This document shows positions 1-5,106 of a stretch of DNA of 5,182 nucleotides, piece after piece. Origin of the DNA: Caldifarciminota bacterium (GTDB taxonomy: Bacteria; Hydrothermota; Tepidihabitantia; Tepidihabitantales; Tepidihabitantaceae); contig JAFGQF010000185.1 in the NCBI GenBank assembly GCA_016935775.1, forward strand, positions 1 through 5,182, read 5' to 3'. A program made the position numbers and the translations under genes. The notes under the pieces were generated by a model, which ran no database searches, was not told the DNA's origin, and was given only the letters and a program-made list of their open reading frames with translations. Numbering within the stretch: position 1 is the stretch's first letter; each line of letters opens with the position of its first letter.

Positions 1-690
1 GGCGAAGACGATTACCCCGGGCAGGCGGTTGAGGTGGAGCATCAGGCCCGGAGGGAAGGAGGAGGAAGGGAAAAACTGGGACACTTCCCTATTTCCGACA
101 CCGGGCTGAGTCCCGCCGATATCAGCTGGCGCATCGAGCCTGGTTCCACCGGCCCTGGCAAGCGGGCTGCCCGGAAATGGGGAAGTGTCCCGTTTTCCCG
201 CGCCAAGCAGTTCGATTGACTTGACCACGCCGGGCGCGAGGAGCTTGTCGAGCAGTGGTTCGGGCCTGAGGCCGAGCCGGACCGCGATGATGCCGATGCC
301 GAGATTCTGGAGCGCCGGGATGCGCGTGTCCACCTTCATCAGTTTGCGCATCCCGAACCAGTGGCGGCCGGGCCGGTCGAGCAGGTCGCGGAAGGTGACC
401 CGGGTCATCAGCGAAGCGAGCCGTGCCCCGCGCAGCTCCGGGGCAACGAGGATATCCCAGAAGGTTTCGAGCCCGGTGCGCGGGTCGCGGTCGAAGTGGC
501 ACTGGCCGGCTTCCGCGCCGTCGAGGCTGAAGCGGTACACCGCCTTGATGTCCGATACCTCGACGTCGAGCCGGAGCGAGCGGCCGGCCAGGGGACCGGA
601 TTCAACCCGGACCAGCTCGCCCGAGCGTTCGACTTCGGGACCGAGCCGCATGGGCTCGAAACGCTCGCGGCGAAACAGCGCGGCCATCAT
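1..690 (-). CDS. GNAT-like protein, paralog of the 814-1638 gene; C-terminus outside window; carries an in-frame repeat insertion
   Basis: Open from ATG at 690 (a second ATG follows at 687) to the window edge, 230 codons with no stop. It is a clear paralog of the neighbouring 274-aa protein. Shared segments include F-W-D-I-L/E-L-W-D-I-A near residue 77, the R-K-L-M-K/M-R-L-M-K stretch near 115, and L-Q-N-L-G-I-G-I-I against L-Q-N-V-G-I-G-V-I at 127-135. The middle (about 50-105) looks like a GNAT acyltransferase core, but the acetyl-CoA loop is degenerate: R87-x-x-R90-x-A92, where the paralog has R-x-x-G-x-A. Catalysis is therefore doubtful. Residues 165-208 are encoded by a palindromic element; homology to the paralog resumes directly after it (S-F-P-P, then a hydrophobic strand). 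No Shine-Dalgarno is visible before the start. No substrate can be named. Confidence 0.75.
   Translation of the reverse strand, partial: MMAALFRRERFEPMRLGPEVERSGELVRVESGPLAGRSLRLDVEVSDIKAVYRFSLDGAEAGQCHFDRDPRTGLETFWDILVAPELRGARLASLMTRVTFRDLLDRPGRHWFGMRKLMKVDTRIPALQNLGIGIIAVRLGLRPEPLLDKLLAPGVVKSIELLGAGKRDTSPFPGSPLARAGGTRLDAPADIGGTQPGVGNREVSQFFPSSSFPPGLMLHLNRLPGVIVFA
68..199. repeat. 132-bp palindromic (BIME-like) element, copy 1, inside the GNAT-like gene
   Basis: Terminal inverted repeats of about 28-30 nt (68-97 and about 171-199) share the core GGGACACTTCCC flanked by GGGAAAA and ATTTCC, with one mismatch and a 2-nt length difference. Each arm is itself an imperfect nested palindrome (GGAAA..GGGA-loop-TCCC..TTTCC), as in REP sequences. 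The inner 70-75 bp is conserved with the copy at 3251-3383; by hand count 125 of 132 positions match, plus one T indel. The length is exactly 44 codons, and on the minus strand it is read as a Gly/Pro-rich, charged peptide ending in G-N-R-E-V-S-Q-F-F-P. No target-site duplication is evident. Mobilisation by a REP-associated tyrosine transposase is an inference from the structure; no transposase gene lies in the window. Confidence 0.9.
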
Positions 691-707
691 ACCGGGGTGC
701 AGAGGGC

Positions 708-805
708 GAAGTCAGAAGTCAGAACGGTGAAGGGTGAAGTGAGAAGTCGGAGTCCGGGGTTCGCGGTTCTGACTTCACTGCTCTGACCTCTGACTTCTGA
801 TTTCA
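708..805. repeat. Heptad-periodic palindromic repeat in the spacer between the GNAT paralogs
   Basis: The spacer 691-813 is almost entirely a palindrome built from 14 consecutive 7-nt units. The left arm holds variants of GAAGTCA (exact at 708 and 715, variants at 722, 729, 736 and 743). The right arm holds variants of its complement in the same register (GACTTCA at 771, GACCTCT at 785, GACTTCT at 792, GATTTCA at 799). Two perfect 11-bp inverted pairs are visible: 712-722 with 790-800, and 715-725 with 766-776. It begins 8 nt after the stop of the upstream gene (minus-strand direction), so the transcript could fold here and act in termination or 3'-end stability. There is no U-tract, so a classical intrinsic terminator is not supported. 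Confidence 0.8.
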
Positions 806-813
806 TTCCTGCG

Positions 814-1638
814 CTACACCGGCCTGACCCGGCGCCGGAAGACCTTTGCCTCGAATTCGTCGGTGGCGAGATGGTTAACGATCTGGTCGAGCCCGTCGCG
901 GCGCAGCCAGTAGTTGCCGTTGCCGATGACGATCAGCCCCTTGCGTACCCACTCGTAGATGACCCGCTCGTCCTTCATCAGCCGGACGTAGGTCTGGAAG
1001 TCGTCCACCGGCTTCAAGGAGTCGGCATCGAGGACGAAGGCGATGAGGACCAGCGGGAAGGTGCGGATGACGATCTTGAAGCTGGGCGGGAAGTTGCCCT
1101 TGGCCGGGAGGACCTCGAGCCCGGTGATGTTCGAGGGCTTGAGGATCTTGTCGATGCTGAACTCGGGCGTGAAGCCGAGCCGGTTGCCGATGACGCCGAT
1201 GCCGACGTTCTGGAGCTCGATGTTGCGGTCCGCCGGTTTCATCAGCCGCATCATCCGGATCTTGAAGCAGGCGGTCTCCTGCATCGAGAGCAGCTCGCGG
1301 AAGATGACGTAGGTCATTATCGAAGCCACGCCCATCCGGCGATAGTCTTCCATCACCGCGATGTCCCAGAGCTCGATGCCGCGGCCGGGCGGGTCGCGCT
1401 CGACGTAGGTGCGGCCGATGCTCTTGCCGTCGAGCGAAGCGAAGATGCTGGCCTTGCGCTCCTCGACGACCGTCTTGAGGGTGAGTTCCCGGTCCTTGAG
1501 CGGGCCCTCGAGGATTCGGACGGTCTCGTGGTCGAGCCACTCGAAGCGCGGGCCGATGCGCCCGGGCTTCCATTCGAACGGCGCCTCCTTGACGAACAGG
1601 CGGCGGAAGAAGTCGCGGAAAGAGTCGGCGAAGCGCAT
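814..1638 (-). CDS. GNAT-like (N-acyltransferase fold) protein of unknown substrate, 274 aa
   Basis: Complete gene from ATG 1638 to the stop at 814-816. Residues about 60-130 look like a GNAT core: a beta strand with S-L-D-G-K-S-I-G (68-75), then W-D-I-A-V (91-95), then the acetyl-CoA loop signature R100-x-x-G103-x-A105 and a following helix. Residues 140-165 carry the L-Q-N-V-G-I-G-V-I-G-N-R-L-G-F motif shared with the paralog at 1-690. A hydrophobic strand follows (188-203), then a C-terminal domain of about 70 residues that I do not recognise. A cytoplasmic enzyme is likely, since no signal peptide or clear membrane helix is seen. The start is supported by alignment of both paralogs' N-termini (F-R-R then F-E). 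The 18 nt before the ATG are almost all pyrimidine, with no Shine-Dalgarno. It lies 63 nt downstream of the TPR gene, so co-transcription is likely. Confidence 0.85.
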   Translation of the reverse strand: MRFADSFRDFFRRLFVKEAPFEWKPGRIGPRFEWLDHETVRILEGPLKDRELTLKTVVEERKASIFASLDGKSIGRTYVERDPPGRGIELWDIAVMEDYRRMGVASIMTYVIFRELLSMQETACFKIRMMRLMKPADRNIELQNVGIGVIGNRLGFTPEFSIDKILKPSNITGLEVLPAKGNFPPSFKIVIRTFPLVLIAFVLDADSLKPVDDFQTYVRLMKDERVIYEWVRKGLIVIGNGNYWLRRDGLDQIVNHLATDEFEAKVFRRRVRPV

Positions 1639-1667
1639 CAGGAAAGAGGGGAGGGACCGCAGGCACC

Positions 1668-1695
1668 GGTCATTGTCGCTTGGTCATTGGTCATT
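1668..1695. repeat. GGTCATT heptad direct repeat in the TPR/GNAT spacer
   Basis: Units in strict 7-nt register: GGTCATT at 1668, a degenerate GTCGCTT at 1675, then GGTCATT at 1682 and 1689. It occupies nearly half of the 63-nt spacer (1639-1701) and lies only 6 nt beyond the TPR stop codon. No complementary arm is visible, so it may be half of a palindromic element like the one at 708-805, or a simple tandem array. No regulatory role is shown. Confidence 0.6.
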
Positions 1696-1701
1696 GCCCC
1701 G

Positions 1702-3516
1702 TTACCTCATCAGGCTCGGGTTGATGGCTACCGCGCGCTCCAGCGCCTCCACCGCCTTGTCCTTCATTCCCTTGTCGCGGTAGGCGATGCCGAGGTTGTG
1801 CCAAGCGCCGAAGTGTTTGGGGTTGACCTCGACCGCGCGCTTGTAGGCCGTGATGGCCGGATCCACGTCGCCCTTGCGGTAGAGCGCCTGGCCCATGTTG
1901 TACCAGGCCTGGGCCATCGCCGGCTGAAGCCGCGCGGCCTCGCGGTAGCAGCGGACAGCGGCGTCGTAGCGCTCGAGCTCGAGGTGGATGTTGCCGAGGT
2001 TGAAGTGGGCCTGGGCGTAGTCGGGCCGGATTTCGACCGCCGCCTCGAACGCGGCGACGGCCTGCTCGTGAGCGCCCGTGCGCTGGAACGCGAACCCGAG
2101 GTTGTTGTAGACCTCGACGTAGTCGGGCCGCAGCGCGATTGCATTCTTGAACGCCGCGATTGCCCGCGGCCACTGCTCCATCATCGCCCAGGCGTTGCCC
2201 CGGGTGTAGTGCGCCTCGGGCGAGTCCGGCCGGCATTCGAGCGCGCGCTCGACCGCGGCCAGCGCCTGGTCCGGCAGCCGCTGGCGCAGCCGACAGGCGG
2301 CAATCGAGTTCAGCGTCGCGGCCGAATCGGGGACCAGCTCGAGCACCCGCTCGTAGAGCCGCACCGCCCGGTCGAACCGGCCGGAATTGAAATGAGCGGT
2401 GGCCAGCGAGCCCCAGGCCATTGCAAACAGCCCGGCCGGCGTGACCGGCTGGGCGCCGTTCACCGGCACGAAGCTCAGCGGCGTCGGCCGGGTCGTGTCC
2501 CAGTAGACGCTTTTGTGATCGATGAGCACTTCCAGGAACAGGACGTCGTTCTCGACGTGGAAGCTCACCGCCGGCCCGAGCCGGCTGACGATGATCGCGT
2601 CGAGCACCGCCAGGCCGAGCGAATTGCCGGCCGAGGACTGGTTCCCGAGGTAACACTCCAGCACCTGGGGCAGCAGGAACGGCGTGGACGCGCGGTTCGG
2701 CTTCAGCTCCCAGACCCGGTCGCGCACCGCCAGCAGGACCGCGAACAGGCGCTGGAAGGAAGAACCGGAAGGGGTCGAGGATTCGAGGGTCCGAGGGTTC
2801 CAGGGGCCCGGGTCCTTCACTGGAACCCCCCTGTCCTCGGCGGCCAGGTCCAGCGCCTGGATGACCGGCGGGGCGGAGACCACCCGGTCGAAAAGCCGGT
2901 CGAGCCGGGCCGCGTTTTCGGCGAGCTGGACCGGCGAATGCATCCCGGCCAGCACGAGCATTCCGTAGGCCAGGGCGGTGGACTGGCCGAAGTGGCGCTC
3001 GATGGACTCGACCGCGGCCAGCAAGCCGGTGGCCGAGCGGCCGGTCTTCTCACCGTGAAACCCCGGGCAACCGGCCAGCTCGCCGAAACGGTCGGCCTCG
3101 GAATCGGGCAGGATGCCCAGCGCCCGGATTGTCAGCCGCTCGCGGGCCTCGATATCGAGAATCACCTCGCCAAGCCGGAAGTGCACCAGCAGAGCCTCGG
3201 CGTGACAGCGGCACAGCTCCAGGTGCCGGGCCAACGGGTCGTCATCAGTGGGGAAAAACTGGGACACTTCCCTATTTCCGACACCGGGCTGAGTCCCGCC
3301 GAAATCAGTTGGCGCATCGAGCCTGGTTCCACCGGCATTGGCAGGCGGGTTGCCCGGAAATGGGGAAGCGTCCCGTTTTTCCCCCAGCCGGGCGCGGTGC
3401 CGGGGCGGCAGCTCTTTCGGATAATAGCGCCGCGCCTGCTCGAGCTGAGCCTCGACCAGCTCCACCGTCGAACGGACCCGGTCCGGGGACAGTCCGGTTG
3501 CGGTGGGCCCTGCCAT
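1702..3516 (-). CDS. TPR-repeat protein with a possible degenerate transglutaminase-like N-terminal domain and two in-frame repeat insertions, 604 aa
   Basis: Seven tandem 34-residue TPRs fill residues about 365-601, with typical A-x-x-x-L-G-x-A and A-x-x-x-Y/F-x-x-A-x-x-x-x-P patterns (for example N-N-L-G-F-A-F at 471-477). They suggest a protein-interaction scaffold. Residues 95-360 are alpha-rich and then show L-L-P-Q-V-L-E-C-Y-L-G-N near 281 and G-N-S-L-G-L-A-V-L near 297. This vaguely recalls SirB1/transglutaminase-like proteins that also end in TPRs, but no Cys-His-Asp triad is convincing. Residues 46-89 come from the 132-bp palindromic element, and about 229-249 from the octad repeat; both preserve the frame. 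ATG 3516 is chosen because the host sequence begins there; an earlier ATG at 3741 would translate a spacer repeat. No signal peptide or Shine-Dalgarno is visible. Partners are unknown. Confidence 0.88.
   Translation of the reverse strand: MAGPTATGLSPDRVRSTVELVEAQLEQARRYYPKELPPRHRARLGEKRDASPFPGNPPANAGGTRLDAPTDFGGTQPGVGNREVSQFFPTDDDPLARHLELCRCHAEALLVHFRLGEVILDIEARERLTIRALGILPDSEADRFGELAGCPGFHGEKTGRSATGLLAAVESIERHFGQSTALAYGMLVLAGMHSPVQLAENAARLDRLFDRVVSAPPVIQALDLAAEDRGVPVKDPGPWNPRTLESSTPSGSSFQRLFAVLLAVRDRVWELKPNRASTPFLLPQVLECYLGNQSSAGNSLGLAVLDAIIVSRLGPAVSFHVENDVLFLEVLIDHKSVYWDTTRPTPLSFVPVNGAQPVTPAGLFAMAWGSLATAHFNSGRFDRAVRLYERVLELVPDSAATLNSIAACRLRQRLPDQALAAVERALECRPDSPEAHYTRGNAWAMMEQWPRAIAAFKNAIALRPDYVEVYNNLGFAFQRTGAHEQAVAAFEAAVEIRPDYAQAHFNLGNIHLELERYDAAVRCYREAARLQPAMAQAWYNMGQALYRKGDVDPAITAYKRAVEVNPKHFGAWHNLGIAYRDKGMKDKAVEALERAVAINPSLMR
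2771..2834. repeat. Octad-periodic palindromic repeat, copy A, in frame within the TPR gene
   Basis: Built of 8-nt units (GGGGTCGA, GGATTCGA, GGGTCCGA, GGGTTCCA and so on) leading into a perfect 9-bp inverted repeat, GGGTTCCAG (2795-2803) and CTGGAACCC (2820-2828), with a 16-nt loop. The same stem with the same loop length occurs in the spacer copy at 3700-3763. Read on the minus strand it gives V-P-V-K-D-P-G-P-W-N-P-R-T-L-E, corresponding to V-P-V-R-N-P-A-P-W-N-H-R-I-L-E from the spacer copy in the equivalent frame. It lies between two hydrophobic helical segments of the TPR protein's N-terminal half, at about residues 229-249. The exact insertion boundaries are not certain. Confidence 0.75.
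3251..3383. repeat. 132-bp palindromic (BIME-like) element, copy 2, inside the TPR gene
   Basis: Near-identical to the element at 68-199: the first 51 nt are identical, and there are seven substitutions plus one extra T in the right arm overall. It has the same orientation relative to the host gene and the same reading frame, so residues 46-89 of the TPR protein repeat the 44-residue peptide (K-R-D-A-S-P-F-P-G near the start, G-N-R-E-V-S-Q-F-F-P at the end). Host-like sequence continues on both sides (E-L-P-P-R-H-R-A-R-L before, D-D-D-P-L-A-R-H-L-E-L after). Inverted arms lie at 3251-3280 and about 3355-3383. No target-site duplication is seen. Confidence 0.9.
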
Positions 3517-3597
3517 TAGAAGAGAAGAACCGCGCGGTCCGAATCCCGTGACCCAAGGTCCGCAGGATGCACCAGTTTGCCCGAGATTGAACGCCGC

Positions 3598-3619
3598 GGC
3601 CGGGGAGGGACTCCCGGCC
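3598..3619 (-). promoter_or_regulatory. GC-rich hairpin in the untranslated leader of the TPR gene
   Basis: GGCCGGGGAG (3598-3607) pairs with CTCCCGGCC (3611-3619) with one bulged G and a 3-nt loop, giving a very stable stem. It sits about 80 nt before the ATG at 3516 and inside the transcript predicted from the 3663-3690 promoter. A weaker 5-bp stem (3641-3645 with 3653-3657) lies near the predicted transcription start. The long leader of about 140 nt with stable structure could regulate expression, but I recognise no known riboswitch or leader family, and no U-run follows to make it a terminator. Confidence 0.4.
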
Positions 3620-3662
3620 TCTGGTTTCGAACGCACCCGTCGAGTCGCAGCAACTCGGGGTA

Positions 3663-3690
3663 ATGGTATTGAGAGGGCGGGGGATGTCAA
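3663..3690 (-). promoter_or_regulatory. Candidate sigma-70-type promoter for the TPR gene
   Basis: On the minus strand there is a perfect -35 box TTGACA (3690-3685), a 16-nt spacer and a 4-of-6 -10 box TACCAT (3668-3663). It lies about 150 nt upstream of the TPR start codon, in the longest non-coding spacer of the window and downstream of the accC stop. Its position fits initiation of a TPR-GNAT-GNAT transcript separate from accC. The spacer is otherwise GC-rich, which makes a perfect TTGACA noteworthy, but the -10 box is only moderate and no mapping data are available. Confidence 0.45.
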
Positions 3691-3699
3691 ACGGAGGAA

Positions 3700-3763
3700 G
3701 GGTTCCAGGATTCGATGGTTCCAGGGTGCGGGGTTCCTCACTGGAACCCTCGACCCCTTGGAC
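3700..3763. repeat. Octad-periodic palindromic repeat, copy B, just downstream of accC
   Basis: Eight-nt units (GGGTTCCA, GGATTCGA, TGGTTCCA and so on) lead into an inverted repeat of 13 positions with one mismatch, 3712-3724 against 3741-3753, with a 16-nt loop. The perfect core is GGTTCCAG/CTGGAACC. It starts 5 nt past the accC stop codon and is clearly related to the copy inside the TPR gene (2771-2834). A role in accC transcript 3'-end formation is possible from position and stem strength, but there is no U-tract. Confidence 0.75.
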
Positions 3764-3768
3764 TTCTC

Positions 3769-5106
3769 CTACACCACTTCGTCCAGTGCGGCGGTGGTGA
3801 GCTGGCCGCGGCGGAAGCGACCGCTCTTCAAGAGCCGGCGGTGGAACTTGACGGTGGTTGCGATGCCGCCGATTTCGGTCTCGGCCAGCGCCCGGTCCAT
3901 CCGTTCGATGGCCGCGTCCCGGTCACGGCCCCAGGCGATGAACTTGGCGACCAGCGGGTCGTAGTGCGGGGGCACCCGCCAGCCCGGCATCAGGCAGGAG
4001 TCCACCCGGATGCCCGGCCCGCCCGGCAACCGGCACTCGGTCACCAGCCCGGGCGACGGCTCGAAGTCCTGGTCCGGGTCCTCGGCGTAGATGCGGCACT
4101 CGATGGCGTGGCCGCGGGGCCGCTCGTACCCGGGCGGCAGGTCGAGCGGCTCGCCGGCCGCAATCAGCAGTTGCTGGCGGACGATGTCGCAGCCGGTCAC
4201 TTCCTCGGTCACCGGGTGCTCCACCTGCAGCCGGGCGTTCATCTCCATGAAGAACGGCCGGCCCTCGGCGTCGACGATGAACTCCACCGTCCCGGCGCTG
4301 GTGTAGCCGGCCGCCCGCGCCGCGGCAACCGCCCAGTCGTTCAACCGCGTGCGGAGGTCGTCGTTCACGACCGGTGACGGCGCTTCCTCGAGGAGCTTCT
4401 GGTGCCGGCGCTGGGCCGAACAGTCGCGCTCGCCGAGCGCCGCGACCCGGCCGGTCCGGTCGGCCAGCACCTGGACCTCGACATGGTGGGCCTTGTCCAC
4501 GTACTGCTCGAGGTACACCCGCGGGTCGCCGAACGAGGCCTTGGCCTCAGCCTGGCACATCCGGAACCCGCTCTCCAGGTCCTTCTCGCGCCGGACGACG
4601 CGCATTCCCTTGCCACCGCCGCCGGCCGCGGCCTTAACCAGCACCGGGTAGCCCAGGTCACGGCACAGCCGGGCCGCCTCCTTCGCGTCGCGCACCTCGC
4701 TTTCGGACCCGGGCACCACCGGCACGCCGGCGTCGCGGGCGGTCTGCCGCGCCCGGACCTTGTCGCCCAGCAGCCGCATCGCGGCCGCGGGCGGGCCGAC
4801 GAAGACCAGCTTCAGCGACTCGGTCGCCTCGACGAACTCCGGGGATTCGGACAGGAACCCGTAGCCCGGGTGGAGCGCGTCGCAGCCGGTTATCTCGGCC
4901 GCGGACAGCACCCGCGAGACGTTCAGGTACGAATCGGCCGATGGCGGCGGGCCGATGCAGACCGCCTCGTCGGCCACGAGCACCGGCAGCGAATCGCGGT
5001 CTGCCTCGGAATAGGCGACTACCGAAGGTATGCCCAGGTCACGACAGGCGCGGATGATGCGCAGGGCGATTTCGCCCCGGTTGGCGACGAGAAGCTTCTT
5101 GAACAT
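3769..5106 (-). CDS. accC: Biotin carboxylase, subunit of acetyl-CoA carboxylase (accC)
   Basis: 445 aa, full length for the family (E. coli AccC has 449). It catalyses ATP- and bicarbonate-dependent carboxylation of biotin on the carrier protein AccB, the first half of malonyl-CoA formation, in the cytoplasm. The N-terminus M-F-K-K-L-L-V-A-N-R-G-E-I-A is the canonical start. Visible ATP-grasp features: K116 in G-D-K, K158 in P-V-L-V-K, the glycine-rich loop G-G-G-G-K-G-M-R (162-169), H208 in H-H-V-E, E275, and the E288-M-N290-A-R292-L-Q-V-E296-H-P-V-T-E signature, followed by R338. All catalytic positions known from E. coli AccC appear conserved. No carboxyltransferase or biotinyl domain is fused. 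The A subunit of a two-subunit pyruvate carboxylase looks very similar and cannot be excluded, because accB is not in the window. The ATG has no Shine-Dalgarno and follows a REP-like palindrome by 4 nt. Confidence 0.97.
   Translation of the reverse strand: MFKKLLVANRGEIALRIIRACRDLGIPSVVAYSEADRDSLPVLVADEAVCIGPPPSADSYLNVSRVLSAAEITGCDALHPGYGFLSESPEFVEATESLKLVFVGPPAAAMRLLGDKVRARQTARDAGVPVVPGSESEVRDAKEAARLCRDLGYPVLVKAAAGGGGKGMRVVRREKDLESGFRMCQAEAKASFGDPRVYLEQYVDKAHHVEVQVLADRTGRVAALGERDCSAQRRHQKLLEEAPSPVVNDDLRTRLNDWAVAAARAAGYTSAGTVEFIVDAEGRPFFMEMNARLQVEHPVTEEVTGCDIVRQQLLIAAGEPLDLPPGYERPRGHAIECRIYAEDPDQDFEPSPGLVTECRLPGGPGIRVDSCLMPGWRVPPHYDPLVAKFIAWGRDRDAAIERMDRALAETEIGGIATTVKFHRRLLKSGRFRRGQLTTAALDEVV

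Noticed and set aside
68..199. Element copy 1 as a disruptive insertion making the 1-690 gene a pseudogene
   Set aside because: The frame is open through the element and homology to the paralog resumes immediately in the same frame, so the gene appears intact as far as the window shows.
3030..3060. A further repeat insertion in the TPR protein at H-G-E-K-T-G-R, similar to a peptide from another frame of the 132-bp element
   Set aside because: The nucleotide sequence here does not match the element; the similarity is a short peptide coincidence.
871..3519. A very long plus-strand open frame (882 codons) antisense to the TPR and GNAT-like genes
   Set aside because: It runs opposite two clear genes and straight through their spacer, has low-complexity composition rich in V, D, R and L, and shows no recognisable motif. 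GC-rich codons on the minus strand explain the lack of stops.
3517..3741. N-terminal extension of the TPR protein from ATG at 3741
   Set aside because: The extra 75 codons would translate the spacer octad repeat, the promoter-like region and a GC hairpin, and show no protein-like pattern. ATG 3516 fits better.
3712..3753. Intrinsic terminator of accC
   Set aside because: The stem is strong, but the loop is 16 nt and no T-run follows on the minus strand; the same structure also occurs inside the TPR coding region, so it is listed as a repeat.
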